A stretch of 29,162 nt of DNA from DASQUP01 sp035641235 (GCA_035641235.1 DASQUP010000295.1:1-29162); one strand, 5' to 3'. Counted from the stretch's first letter, positions 1-8,273 are shown. The notes: generated by a model from the sequence alone, not told the origin. Made by a program: numbers and translations.

Positions 1-24
1 CGACTAGCTAGCCGCGCGGCCCGG

Positions 25-1257
25 TCAAGGTGCGGCCGCTTCCTCGGGATGCCGCACCGAGCGGAGCGACGGACCCACAGACATCGTTGATGTTGTGAGG
101 GCAGCGCCCGCGATGAACGTGAGCGGCACTCCCAGCCAGGCCGCTACGGGAGCCGCAAGTGCAATCCCGAGCGGCTGCAGGCTGAGCGAGACCAGCCAGT
201 CGATCGATACCACGCGACCGAGGAGCCGAGCGGGAACGAGCTTTTGGAGCAGCGTTTCCCAGACGATGTTGCCGATCTGCCCTCCGAAACCGACGAACAC
301 GAGGACCGCTCCGGCCACGACGGCGTTGGGAACGAATGCAAGGTAGCCCAGGCCTATTGCACCGGCCATCCAGCCCATGTACGCGGGCACCGGAGTGGTG
401 GTGCGGATCCTTCCCGAGCCGACTGCGATCGCGGCCAAGAAGCCGCCGACGCCGTAGCTGGCGAAGACCAACCCCAGTGCGCCGGCGCCGGCTTGAAGAT
501 GTTCCCGTACGAGCAGTGGAATGAGCACATTCAGGGGTCCGAACGACGCGAAGTTCCCAACGGTGCCGACGGCGATGAGGCTGACCCAGATCCACGGCGT
601 GCGCGCGACGTAGCCGACGCCCTCGCGTACCTCTTTGAAGAGCGTCGACGGGCCAACCGCCTCGACGGTTCGTCGAGGGCGGATGAACAACAGCGCCACG
701 ATGCTGGCCAGGAAGGTGAGGGCATCGACGGCGAACGCCGCCGCCGTCCCGGCTGCCGCGACGAGTACGCCACCGAGGGCAGGGCCCAAGAAGTCGAGCA
801 TTACCTGCTGGGCGGAGCTTCTGAGCGAGTTGGCGGACTCCAGGCTACCGGTCTCGACGATCTCCGGCACAAGTGCGCTCGAGGACGACAGGAAGATGCC
901 GCTACCCAAGCCTGTTACCGCCGCGACCACCGACAGCTGCCACAGCTGGACGTCCCCGGTGGCCGCCACATATGCAAGTGCGCCGACCGCCAGCATCTGG
1001 AGAAGGTCGCCTGTAAGGATTAGAAGTCGTTTCTGGTAGCGGTCGGCAAGAGCGCCTCCGACGAGGAGGATCGCAACCCGGGTGAGGCTTCGCACCAGAA
1101 AAACGGTCCCGAGTGCGGCAGCGCCGGACGGCAGACGGAGCGCCTGCCACGCCAGCGCGACGTTGAATATGCCATCGCCGAGGAAAGAGACCGACTGACC
1201 GCCGAGCAGGATTGCAAAATCCCGCTGCCTCAGCGCCCTCAACACGGGATTGCCCAC
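25..1257 (-). CDS. MFS transporter, probable drug/metabolite exporter
   Basis: A 410-residue integral membrane protein of the major facilitator superfamily, most like the MFS_3/EntS-type exporters. It opens with the family's usual N-terminus (an R-x-F-A-I-L-L-G-G-Q-x-V-S-x-L-G-D segment just before TM1) and has the ADRYQKR loop between TM2 and TM3, the equivalent of MFS motif A. Ten to twelve hydrophobic segments run to the end, and the C-terminus is short and hydrophilic. The start is a GTG; no strong ribosome site is visible. It is transcribed away from the 2-oxoacid dehydrogenase operon across a 222-bp gap holding a 17-bp inverted repeat. Proton-coupled efflux is inferred from the family; the substrate cannot be read from the sequence. 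Confidence 0.9.
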   Translation of the reverse strand: MGNPVLRALRQRDFAILLGGQSVSFLGDGIFNVALAWQALRLPSGAAALGTVFLVRSLTRVAILLVGGALADRYQKRLLILTGDLLQMLAVGALAYVAATGDVQLWQLSVVAAVTGLGSGIFLSSSSALVPEIVETGSLESANSLRSSAQQVMLDFLGPALGGVLVAAAGTAAAFAVDALTFLASIVALLFIRPRRTVEAVGPSTLFKEVREGVGYVARTPWIWVSLIAVGTVGNFASFGPLNVLIPLLVREHLQAGAGALGLVFASYGVGGFLAAIAVGSGRIRTTTPVPAYMGWMAGAIGLGYLAFVPNAVVAGAVLVFVGFGGQIGNIVWETLLQKLVPARLLGRVVSIDWLVSLSLQPLGIALAAPVAAWLGVPLTFIAGAALTTSTMSVGPSLRSVRHPEEAAAP

Positions 1258-1479
1258 CTGGGTACGGTCGCATATGCCCGTTCTGTTCGCAGCGAGGGTC
1301 CACCATGCTCGGTTCGCTCGTGAGATGCCCGTTTACCTACGTGTGACGTGGGCTAACGCACATCTGGGGATCCGGGGCGCCTGAGTAGCAATCTGCGTTG
1401 TGCGGGATACTGGTTACGGCCGGCCGCGCCGGTCCTGATTCTTCACCACATCCGCCGTTGGGCACCAAAGGGAGGGGCA
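1258..1479. promoter_or_regulatory. Divergent intergenic region with candidate operator
   Basis: This 222-bp gap lies between two divergent genes and must hold the promoters of both. At 1336-1352 there is an inverted repeat, CCTACGT-GTG-ACGTGGG (seven pairs, one of them G-T), the size of a small dimeric-regulator operator. GATACT at 1406-1411 is a possible -10 for the rightward operon, without a convincing -35. A GGGAGGGG ribosome site precedes the TTG start at 1480. No regulator gene is adjacent, so the operator is only a candidate. Confidence 0.4.
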
Positions 1480-2958
1480 TTGGGAACCGAGATCAAGATG
1501 CCGCAACTCGGCGAAACCGTCGTCGAGGGCACCATCAGCAGGTGGTTGAAAAACGAAGGCGACACCGTCGAGACCGACGAGTACCTCGTCGAGATCTCGA
1601 CGGACAAGGTGGACTCGGAGGTCCCTTCGAGCGCTTCGGGGGTGGTCGAGAAGATCCTCGTCCCCGAGGGCGAGACCGTGAAGGTCGGCACCCCGATCGC
1701 AATCATCGGCGAGGAGGGCGGCGCCGCGGCCGAGGAACCGGCAGCCGAGGAGAAGCAGGCCGAAGAACCCGCCTCCGAGGAGAAACCGGCCGAAGAACCC
1801 GCCGCGAAGGAGAAACCGGCCGCGAAGGAGAAACCGGCCGAACAGCCGGCCGCCGAGGAGAAGGCCGGCGCACAAGGGATTCCGGAACAGCCGTCGGAAT
1901 CCAAGGCCCCTGCGGCCGAGGCGGAACGGGACGCCGGCAGACAGGCGGAGCCGGCCGTCGAAGCTCAGAGGCAGCCCGCCGCCAAAGCCGAACCGGGGGA
2001 CACGTCGAAACGCGGCATCATCTCGCCCTTGGTGCGGCGCCTGGCGGAGGAGCACAGCGTCGACCTCGACGACATCTCCGGCACCGGTACCGGCGGCAGG
2101 ATCCGAAAGCAAGACGTCCTCCGCTTCGTCGAGGAGCGCAAGGCCCGGCCTGCGGCGCGCCCCGCGGCGTCTGCCGAGCCCGCGCCGGAGCGCGAGGCCG
2201 CGCCGGCCGGGCAGCCTGCAGCTCAGCCCGTCGGCGCCGGGCGCGAGGAACTCGTGCCGTGGACCAACATCCGGCGCCGGACCGCGGAGCACATGGTCGC
2301 GTCGAGTATGGAGACGGCGCGGGCGTGGAACGCGGTCGAGGTCGACTGGACCGACGTCGTCGCCCTGCGCGAGCGAGTGAAGGGCAGGTTCCGCGAACGG
2401 GAAGGCTTCAACCTCACGCCGCTTTCGTTTTTGGCCAAGGCGCTGTGCGAGACCCTGCTCCAGATGCCGGAGGTCAACGCCAGCTACGACGAGGAGAACC
2501 AGGCGAACCGCGTGAAGCACTACGTCAACCTCGGCATCGCCGTTGCGCTGGAGGGGGGCGGCCTGATCGTCCCGATCGTCAAGGGAGCCGACGAGCGCAA
2601 CCTCGTAGGCCTTGCCCGGGCGATCAACGACATCGTGACGCGCTCCCGCTCAAAGAAACTTTCGCCCGACGACTTGTCCGGCGGGACATTCACGATCACC
2701 AACCCCGGACCCTTCGGGTCGGTCATATCTGTCCCGATCATCCCGCGCGGCCAGACCGCGATCCTCGGTTTCGAGACGATCGAGAAGCGTGTCGTGGTCA
2801 CGAAGGACGACGCGATCGCCGTGCGCAGCATGGGATTCCTGACCATGTCGTGGGACCACCGGACGATCGACGGTGCCGAGGCAGCGAGTTTCCTGGCTGC
2901 ACTGAAGGAACGGATCCAGACGACGGACTTCTCGGGCGAACTCAGTCAATACACCTAA
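1480..2958 (+). CDS. 2-oxoacid dehydrogenase complex E2 (dihydrolipoyl acyltransferase), branched-chain type
   Basis: The 492-residue core acyltransferase of a lipoyl-dependent 2-oxoacid dehydrogenase complex, moving the acyl group from E1 through lipoyl-lysine to CoA. Domains in order: one lipoyl domain (residues about 1-76) with the lipoylation site in STDKVDS (K43); a long Ala/Glu/Pro/Lys-rich flexible linker (about 77-180) built from short AEEKPAEEPA-like repeats; a peripheral subunit-binding domain (about 181-218); a second linker; and the catalytic domain from about 256, ending with the active-site motif DHRTIDG (H460, D464). The TTG start is chosen because AAGGGAGGGG lies directly upstream and the lipoyl domain begins at once. 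Only one lipoyl domain is present. The following E1 genes are of BCKDH type, so a branched-chain role is likely, but pyruvate or other 2-oxoacids cannot be excluded. Confidence 0.93.
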   Translation: MGTEIKMPQLGETVVEGTISRWLKNEGDTVETDEYLVEISTDKVDSEVPSSASGVVEKILVPEGETVKVGTPIAIIGEEGGAAAEEPAAEEKQAEEPASEEKPAEEPAAKEKPAAKEKPAEQPAAEEKAGAQGIPEQPSESKAPAAEAERDAGRQAEPAVEAQRQPAAKAEPGDTSKRGIISPLVRRLAEEHSVDLDDISGTGTGGRIRKQDVLRFVEERKARPAARPAASAEPAPEREAAPAGQPAAQPVGAGREELVPWTNIRRRTAEHMVASSMETARAWNAVEVDWTDVVALRERVKGRFREREGFNLTPLSFLAKALCETLLQMPEVNASYDEENQANRVKHYVNLGIAVALEGGGLIVPIVKGADERNLVGLARAINDIVTRSRSKKLSPDDLSGGTFTITNPGPFGSVISVPIIPRGQTAILGFETIEKRVVVTKDDAIAVRSMGFLTMSWDHRTIDGAEAASFLAALKERIQTTDFSGELSQYT

Positions 2959-2968
2959 GGGAGGTCTC

Positions 2969-3706
2969 TTGCACACACAGCCCCCGGCGCTCACCGCCGC
3001 GTGGATGGGTCGGGTCGACTACGAGGCGGCGTGGGAGCTCCAGCGGAACCTGTTCGATGCTCGGCTCAAGGGCGCCTGTGGCGATCTTGTGCTGTTGCTC
3101 GAGCACCCGCCCACCTACACCCTCGGCCGGCGCGCCGAAAAATCCGACGTCGTGTACGACGAGGCCCAGAGAACCGAGCGCGGCATCTCGCTGTACGAGG
3201 TCGACCGGGGCGGGCGCGCCACATACCACGGCCCCGGGCAGCTCGTGGGTTATCCGATCGTTGCTCTCGGTGAGCGGTTCGACGTGCTTGCCTACCTCCG
3301 GAGCATCGAGGAGACGCTCGTGCGAACAGCCGCCGAATTCGGGGTTGCCGCCGAACGCGACCGCCGTCACACGGGAATTTGGGTCGGCCGCGACAAACTC
3401 GGGGCCATTGGGGTCAAAATCACCCGCGGGATCACGATGCACGGGTTCGCGCTAAATGTTACGACCGATCTCTCCATGTTCGAGGGAATAGTTCCATGCG
3501 GGATCCCGGATCGATGGGTAACCTCACTAGAGGCGCAGACGGGGACTGCAAGGGCGGTGGAGGAGGTCGCAAGCACTGCAGCGACCCACCTTGCATCCGT
3601 TCTCAACAGATCGCTGGTATGGACTCACCCGGCTGCGCTGAATGACGTCAGGGTGGGAGGCGAGGAGTCCGAGGATCGCAGCGAGCGGGAGTTGCTGCAC
3701 CACTAG
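2969..3706 (+). CDS. lipB: Lipoyl(octanoyl) transferase LipB
   Basis: A 245-residue octanoyl transferase that moves octanoate from acyl carrier protein to the lipoyl lysine of E2 (and of GcvH and other acceptors), the first step of endogenous lipoate synthesis. The family motif GGRATYHGPGQLVGYP is present. So are the catalytic pair: K150 in GAIGVKITRG and C177 in VPCGIP. The C-terminal tail beyond about residue 225 is hydrophilic and not conserved. The start is TTG, preceded by AAGGGAGG and 10 bp downstream of the E2 stop. Its place between the E2 and E1 genes of the complex it modifies argues for co-expression of the modifying enzyme with its substrate. Confidence 0.95.
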   Translation: MHTQPPALTAAWMGRVDYEAAWELQRNLFDARLKGACGDLVLLLEHPPTYTLGRRAEKSDVVYDEAQRTERGISLYEVDRGGRATYHGPGQLVGYPIVALGERFDVLAYLRSIEETLVRTAAEFGVAAERDRRHTGIWVGRDKLGAIGVKITRGITMHGFALNVTTDLSMFEGIVPCGIPDRWVTSLEAQTGTARAVEEVASTAATHLASVLNRSLVWTHPAALNDVRVGGEESEDRSERELLHH

Positions 3707-3733
3707 GTGGGTCTCGAGGAGGAGATCGTTCGT

Positions 3734-4741
3734 ATGGGGAAGGGCAAAGATCGGCATACCGAACTCGGTCTGAAGGAAGAAGACCTTATCGAGATGTACC
3801 GGTATATGCTCCTCGCTCGGTTCTGCGACGAGCGTCAGTGGGCACTGAACCGGCAGGGCAAGGCGCCCTTTGTGGTCCCGGTCTCGGGACACGAAGCCGC
3901 TCAGGTGGGATCCGCATGGGCGTTCGAGCGAGGCAAGGACGTCTTTTTGCCCTATTACCGCGACATGGCTCTCGTTCTGATCGCGGGGTTCTCGGCGAGA
4001 GACGTCTTCCTCGGATTGTTCGGCAAGGCCGAGGACCCGTCGTCCGGCGGCCGGCAGATGCCGGCGCACTGGGGTGCCCGCAACCGAAACATCATCACCG
4101 GCTCGTCGCCCATCGCCACTCAGTGCTTACACGCGGCCGGTATCGCGCTCGCCAAAAAGATCAAGAGGGAGGACGCAGTCGTCGGCACGTGGTTCGGCGA
4201 GGGCGGGACTTCCGAGGGTGACTGGCACGGCGCGATGAACATGGCGGGAATCCACAAGCTGCCACTCGTTTTCGTTTGCGAGAACAACAAGTACGCGATC
4301 AGCGTGCACGAGTCCAAACAGGTCGCCGGCCGTGTCTACAAGCGAGCGGAGGGCTACGACATGCCCGGCTTCGAAGGGGACGGGAACGACGTTCTCGACT
4401 CCTACCGATTGACCAAGGACGCGGTGGACAGAGCACGGGCGGGCGAGGGCTCGTCGCTCATCGAACTCCGGACGTACCGCTTCTACTCGCACACCTCAGA
4501 CGACGACGACCGCACGTACCGGACGCGCGAAGAAGTCGAAGAAGCGCGGAGGAACGACCCGATTCCAAGGTTCGAGGAATACCTGAAGTCGGTCGGAGTT
4601 CTCGACGACACCACGATCGAAGAGATGAGGGACAAGACGAAAACCGAAGTTGCCGAGGGAGCAAAGGCCGCCGAGGAGGCGGACTTCCCAGATCCCTCTA
4701 CGGCGAAGCTCCACGTCTACGCGGACCTGGAGGTGGAGTGA
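3734..4741 (+). CDS. 2-oxoacid dehydrogenase E1 component, alpha subunit (branched-chain type)
   Basis: A 335-residue thiamine-diphosphate subunit of a heterotetrameric (alpha2beta2) 2-oxoacid dehydrogenase, which decarboxylates the 2-oxoacid and reductively acylates E2 lipoate. The ThDP/Mg motif runs from G155 (GEGGTSEGDW) to the ENN at 183-185. The segments GGRQMPAHWG and SSPIATQ are typical of branched-chain E1-alpha rather than pyruvate E1. I prefer the ATG at 3734 because GAGGAGGAG lies about 9 bp upstream; a GTG at 3707, abutting the lipB stop, would add nine residues and has no ribosome site. The stop overlaps the E1-beta start by one base (TGATG), suggesting translational coupling. 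Confidence 0.93.
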   Translation: MGKGKDRHTELGLKEEDLIEMYRYMLLARFCDERQWALNRQGKAPFVVPVSGHEAAQVGSAWAFERGKDVFLPYYRDMALVLIAGFSARDVFLGLFGKAEDPSSGGRQMPAHWGARNRNIITGSSPIATQCLHAAGIALAKKIKREDAVVGTWFGEGGTSEGDWHGAMNMAGIHKLPLVFVCENNKYAISVHESKQVAGRVYKRAEGYDMPGFEGDGNDVLDSYRLTKDAVDRARAGEGSSLIELRTYRFYSHTSDDDDRTYRTREEVEEARRNDPIPRFEEYLKSVGVLDDTTIEEMRDKTKTEVAEGAKAAEEADFPDPSTAKLHVYADLEVE

Positions 4742-5724
4742 TGGCCACGATGAACATTATTCAGGCGATCCACGACACAATGGCCGAGGAGATGCGCCGC
4801 GACGACCGTGTCGTGGTGCTCGGCGAGGACGTCGGCGCTCGTGGAGGAGTCTTCCGGGCAACCCACGGATTTCTCGACGAGTTCGGCGCCGATCGTGTGA
4901 TCGACACTCCTCTCGACGAATGTTTGATCGCCGGTGTGGCCATCGGGCTCGCGCTCGACGACATGCGTCCAATCGCCGAGATCCAGTTCGCAGACTTCAT
5001 CATGCCTGCGTTCAACCAGATCGTGTCCGAGGCCGCGCGCATCAGATACCGATCCAACGGCGACTTCGGCGTACCGATGGTCATCCGCGCTCCGTGGGGC
5101 GGTGGAGTCCACGGAGCGCTGTATCACTCGCAATCCGTTGAGGCTTTGTTTGCCCACATTCCCGGATTGAAAGTCATCGTCCCGTCGACGCCTGAGGATG
5201 CAAAGGGCATGCTCATCCAGGCGATCGAGGACGCCGATCCCGTGATGTACTTCGAACACAAGAAGACCTATCGCCTCATCAAAGGCGAGGTTCCGGACGA
5301 CCGTTACACGACTCCGTTCGGGAAAGCCGCGGTCCGGCGGACCGGTAGCGACCTAACGGTGGTGTCGTACGGGTTGCTTCACCACCACAGCCTCGAGGCA
5401 GCCGAACGCCTTGCCTCCGACGGTATCGAGGTGGAGGTCATCGACCTGAGATCGATCTATCCGCTCGACATCGAGACGGTCCTCGAGTCGGTCGGGAAGA
5501 CGAATAAGGTGATGATCGCCTACGAGGACAACAAGTTCCTCGGCGTCGGTGCAGAGGTAGCGGCCCTGATCGCGGAACGTGCTTTGTTCGAACTCGACGG
5601 CCCAATCGTCAGGGTCGGCGGGCCCCACGTTCCCGCGATGCCGTTTGCGCCGACGCTGGAGCATTGGTTCCTGCCCGATGTGGACCGCCTGGAGCAGGAG
5701 ATGCGAAAGCTCGCGGAGTTCTAA
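4741..5724 (+). CDS. 2-oxoacid dehydrogenase E1 component, beta subunit
   Basis: The 327-residue beta subunit completes the ThDP site and binds E2. The N-terminal pyrimidine-binding region carries the usual GEDVG at about residues 28-32. The FADFIMPAFNQIVSEAA helix and the APWGGGVHGALYHSQS loop, with the family's active-site histidines, follow. The C-terminal transketolase-C domain (about 200-325) ends in a VDRLEQEMRKLAEF helix. The length is normal for the family. It starts at ATG 4741, overlapping the alpha-subunit stop, so the two chains should be made in equal amounts. A longer frame running back into E1-alpha was rejected as frame shadow. No dihydrolipoamide dehydrogenase (E3) gene lies nearby, so E3 must come from elsewhere. 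Confidence 0.94.
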   Translation: MATMNIIQAIHDTMAEEMRRDDRVVVLGEDVGARGGVFRATHGFLDEFGADRVIDTPLDECLIAGVAIGLALDDMRPIAEIQFADFIMPAFNQIVSEAARIRYRSNGDFGVPMVIRAPWGGGVHGALYHSQSVEALFAHIPGLKVIVPSTPEDAKGMLIQAIEDADPVMYFEHKKTYRLIKGEVPDDRYTTPFGKAAVRRTGSDLTVVSYGLLHHHSLEAAERLASDGIEVEVIDLRSIYPLDIETVLESVGKTNKVMIAYEDNKFLGVGAEVAALIAERALFELDGPIVRVGGPHVPAMPFAPTLEHWFLPDVDRLEQEMRKLAEF

Positions 5725-5741
5725 ACAACGAAGGGGTTCTT

Positions 5742-6737
5742 CTGTCACAGGTACTGATTCCGACAATCAAGAGCCGCGAGGAGGTCGAACGTGACCTCCG
5801 GCGCGGCGTACCCATACGTTCGGCGCCGGGACCCGCCGCGGTGCGCGCCTCGCGCCGGCCCGACTGGCTGAAGGTGCGCGTTCAGCAGGGGGAGAACTTC
5901 CTCGAACTGCGCAACATCATGCGCGAACGCGGCCTCCACACCGTTTGTGAAGAAGCCAACTGCCCCAACATCTACGAATGCTGGGAGGCACGTGAGGCGA
6001 CTTTCCTGCTGTGCGGCGATCTGTGCACCAGGCGCTGCGCCTTCTGCGACGTGATGACGGCCAAGCCGGACGCTCTCGATCCGGAGGAGCCGGCCAAGAT
6101 CGCGGAGGCGGTGCGCTTGATGGGCCTTCGTTTCGCGGTGATAACGGGCGTTGCGCGCGACGATCTCCCCGACGGTGCTTCGGGACATTGGGCGGCCACC
6201 ATCCGGGCCGTTCGCGAGGCGGTCCCGGACTGCGGCATCGAGGTGCTTATCCCCGACTTCAAGGGACGAAAGGAAGAGCCCCGAACATCCTTGGAGCGAG
6301 TGATGGAAGCGGGCCCGGACGTCCTCGCGCACAACCTCGAAACGGTGCGGCGCATCCATCCGTCCATCCGCCCGGGGTTCGGCTACGACGCGAGCCTCGA
6401 CCTGTTGCGATGGGCCAAGGAGATCCGTCGCGATCAAGCGACGAAGTCCAACATCATCGTCGGGATGGGTGAGCGGACCGACGAGGTGTTCGAAGCCATG
6501 CGCGATCTGCGGGAGACGGGGTGCGATGTGCTGACCATCGGCCAGTACCTGCAGCCGAGTGTTTCGTGGCACCTTCCCGTCGATCGCTGGGTGCACCCCG
6601 ACGAGTTCGCGAGCTACAAGCAGTATGGCGAGATCGAGCTCGGGTTCGCATGGGTCGAGTCCGGACCGTTGGTCCGGTCGAGCTACCACGCGGGCAAGCA
6701 GTACCGACGTGCGGCGGATCGCCTGGCACAAGCCTGA
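5742..6737 (+). CDS. lipA: Lipoyl synthase LipA
   Basis: A radical-SAM enzyme that inserts two sulfurs into the octanoyl chain on E2, finishing the lipoyl cofactor. The auxiliary [4Fe-4S] cluster motif CEEANCPNIYEC gives C69, C74 and C80; the radical-SAM motif CTRRCAFC gives C95, C99 and C102; the RSSYHAG near the C-terminus supplies the conserved serine ligand. The start is unusual: no ATG, GTG or TTG sits after the ribosome-like GAAGGGG at 5728-5734, and the first in-frame candidate is CTG 5742. A GTG at 5841 would give a 298-residue protein beginning just before the conserved core, and a TTG at 5664 would overlap E1-beta by 61 bp. Residue numbers use the CTG start. Function is secure, the start is not. 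Confidence 0.93.
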   Translation: MSQVLIPTIKSREEVERDLRRGVPIRSAPGPAAVRASRRPDWLKVRVQQGENFLELRNIMRERGLHTVCEEANCPNIYECWEAREATFLLCGDLCTRRCAFCDVMTAKPDALDPEEPAKIAEAVRLMGLRFAVITGVARDDLPDGASGHWAATIRAVREAVPDCGIEVLIPDFKGRKEEPRTSLERVMEAGPDVLAHNLETVRRIHPSIRPGFGYDASLDLLRWAKEIRRDQATKSNIIVGMGERTDEVFEAMRDLRETGCDVLTIGQYLQPSVSWHLPVDRWVHPDEFASYKQYGEIELGFAWVESGPLVRSSYHAGKQYRRAADRLAQA

Positions 6738-6762
6738 CGGCCTCTCTCGTGAAGGAACAGTG

Positions 6763-7581
6763 ATGGAGCTGCCCGGCGCGGTTGGCATCCTGACCGGCGC
6801 GTCGCGCGGGATCGGAACGGTTCTCGCGGAACACCTCGCCCGGGAGGGCGTCGACCTTGTCCTCGCCGCGCGATCGCCGGACGGGCTCGAAGAGACGGCG
6901 GAGCGGGTTCGCGCACTGGGGCGGCGCGCCGTAGCTGTGCCGACCGATGTGTGCGACGCCGACTCGCTGCGGCACCTCGTGGACTCGGCCGTAGGAGAGC
7001 TCGGGCCGGTCGATGTGCTCGTAAACAACGCCGGGACCGAGCACTATGCATATTTCGAAGAGATCGATCTCCGCGTCATCGAGGACATCATCCGAACGAA
7101 TCTCGTCGGAGCCGAGATGCTGGCGCGGCTCGTTCTCCCCGGCATGGTCGAGCGCCGCAGAGGACACATCGTGAATATCGCGTCGGCCGCGGGGAAGATC
7201 CCGACTCCCTACAACACCGTCTACGCCTCGACCAAACACGGGCTGGTGGGATTTTCGTGGTCGCTCCGCCAGGAGATGAAGAGGTACGGGGTAGGGGTCT
7301 CGGTGGTCTGTCCGGTGTTCGTGAGCGACGTGGGACTGTTCCATACCTGGAGCGGGGGGAGACGAGCTCCCGCCGTCGCGAGCCCGGTGTCCCCAAGCGA
7401 TGTCGCGGCGGCGACCTTGAAGGCGATCAAAGGCGACCGCGCCGAGGTCGTCGTGGCGAGCAGTCTGGGGAAGGTCGCCGACGTCTTTGCCGCGATCTCG
7501 CCCGATTTCACCGCAGGGGTCTCCCGGCGCGCCGGCCTGTACGAGTTTCTCGAATCCGCCGTGCCTCACTTCCGCGATTAG
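6763..7581 (+). CDS. Short-chain dehydrogenase/reductase (SDR)
   Basis: A 272-residue NAD(P)-dependent oxidoreductase of the classical SDR family. It shows the nucleotide-binding TGASRGIG near the N-terminus, the NNAG motif at about residues 88-91, and the catalytic triad S141, Y154 and K158 (YASTK). It starts at ATG 6763 with GAAGGA upstream, 25 bp after lipA, and is probably the last gene of the operon. The substrate cannot be deduced: the C-terminal region has none of the signatures of well-defined SDR subgroups. A role in reducing or oxidising a 3-oxo or hydroxy intermediate of branched-chain or fatty-acid metabolism fits the context but is inference. Confidence 0.88.
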   Translation: MELPGAVGILTGASRGIGTVLAEHLAREGVDLVLAARSPDGLEETAERVRALGRRAVAVPTDVCDADSLRHLVDSAVGELGPVDVLVNNAGTEHYAYFEEIDLRVIEDIIRTNLVGAEMLARLVLPGMVERRRGHIVNIASAAGKIPTPYNTVYASTKHGLVGFSWSLRQEMKRYGVGVSVVCPVFVSDVGLFHTWSGGRRAPAVASPVSPSDVAAATLKAIKGDRAEVVVASSLGKVADVFAAISPDFTAGVSRRAGLYEFLESAVPHFRD

Positions 7582-7618
7582 GCGCCGGCCAACCGTCTTC
7601 GGATCGATGGCTGGTGGG

Positions 7619-7624
7619 TATGAT
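7619..7624 (+). promoter_or_regulatory. Candidate -10 for the ferredoxin gene
   Basis: TATGAT is a good -10 hexamer 42 bp upstream of the ferredoxin ATG, in the short gap after the SDR gene. The -35 is weak (TTCGGA-like sequence near 7598). A start about seven bases downstream would give a leader of roughly 35 nt carrying the GGGAGGA ribosome site. Confidence 0.4.
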
Positions 7625-7665
7625 GGCGCGCATCTGACACCTGACCAGCAGGGAGGAAGATCGGT

Positions 7666-7965
7666 ATGACGTACGTCATCGCCGAGCCGTGTATCGGCGT
7701 CAAGGACCGCGCGTGCGTTGATGAATGCCCGGTGGACTGCATCTACGAGGGCGAGGAACAGCTCTTCATCCACCCCGAAGAGTGCGTCGACTGTGATGCC
7801 TGTCTTCCGGCATGTCCCGTGGACGCCATCTTCCCAGCCGACAACGTCCCGCCCGAGTGGCAGAACTTCATCGACGTCAATTCCGTGTGGTTCGAAGAGA
7901 ATCCGGATGCCTCGGGGGGCGCAATGGAGAGTCCGTTTGCTCCGGCCGAGGAACGCGGCGAGTAA
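7666..7965 (+). CDS. fdxA: 7Fe ferredoxin (FdxA type, [3Fe-4S][4Fe-4S])
   Basis: A 99-residue low-potential electron carrier closely resembling actinobacterial FdxA. Cysteines follow the two-cluster pattern: C9-x7-C17-x3-C21-x3-C25, then C40-x2-C43-x2-C46-x3-C50. By comparison with Azotobacter-type 7Fe ferredoxin, C9, C17 and C50 should hold the [3Fe-4S] cluster and C21, C40, C43 and C46 the [4Fe-4S] cluster. An acidic C-terminal tail follows. It has its own promoter candidate, a GGGAGGAAG ribosome site and a strong terminator just after the stop. Its position upstream of korAB makes it a natural electron acceptor for that enzyme, though this is inferred from neighbourhood only. Confidence 0.95.
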   Translation: MTYVIAEPCIGVKDRACVDECPVDCIYEGEEQLFIHPEECVDCDACLPACPVDAIFPADNVPPEWQNFIDVNSVWFEENPDASGGAMESPFAPAEERGE

Positions 7966-7987
7966 AAAGGAGCGGGGATCGTGCGGG

Positions 7988-8018
7988 AAAGGGGCCGGGG
8001 CGACCCGGCCCCTTTGTT
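7988..8018 (+). terminator. Rho-independent terminator after fdxA
   Basis: A perfect 12-bp stem, AAAGGGGCCGGG (7988-7999) pairing with 8004-8015 across the tetraloop GCGA, followed by TTTGTTAA. The T-tract is short, but the stem is very strong and sits 22 bp after the ferredoxin stop. Confidence 0.85.
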
Positions 8019-8030
8019 AATGGGGTCATC

Positions 8031-8273
8031 GTGAGACGGCTGGGCCCCGACGAGCTAGGCGATGCCGGGGTGTGGAGGAGCCACCTGGGCCGCAAGGCCT
8101 CCATGCGGCTTCGTTTGAGGGGCGACTCGCAGCACCCCTTCACCGAAGCGATCGGTGTCATCCAGGCCGTCCGAACCGACGCAACCGGCGCCGAGGTTGT
8201 CGTGGTGGTGAACCGGCGCGGCGAGGAGCGCGAGGTCCGGCTGGCCGACGTGCTCGCGGCCAAGGTCTTCTGA
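8031..8273 (+). CDS. Small conserved protein resembling the SH3-like N-terminal domain of actinobacterial GNAT proteins
   Basis: An 80-residue protein starting at GTG 8031, 13 bp after the ferredoxin terminator. Its layout (VRRLGPDELG at the start, a central basic strand region, a GVIQAVR turn, and VRLADVLAAKVF at the end) recalls the small beta-barrel domain found before the acetyltransferase domain in many actinobacterial GNAT proteins, which typically ends in a similar VVAAK motif. Here no acetyltransferase domain follows, so it is a stand-alone version or a different family. There is no clear Shine-Dalgarno sequence. Reading-frame content and the conserved-looking ends support a real gene; function is unknown. 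Confidence 0.6.
   Translation: MRRLGPDELGDAGVWRSHLGRKASMRLRLRGDSQHPFTEAIGVIQAVRTDATGAEVVVVVNRRGEEREVRLADVLAAKVF

Noticed and set aside
244..1023. Plus-strand frame opposite the MFS gene
   Set aside because: Low-complexity Arg/Gly/Asp composition and complete overlap with a clear transporter gene.
1414..2520. Long minus-strand open frame opposite the E2 gene
   Set aside because: It mirrors the Ala/Glu/Pro-rich linker codons, giving Gly/Leu/Phe/Arg runs with no domain; a shadow typical of GC-rich coding DNA.
425..2820. HIP1 octamer GCGATCGC
   Set aside because: Only about two copies seen in the window, near chance expectation; not the enriched palindrome.
4276..4740. N-terminal extension of E1-beta into E1-alpha
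   Set aside because: The extra 155 residues are the E1-alpha sequence in another frame; the family N-terminus begins at ATG 4741 with the overlap typical of coupling.
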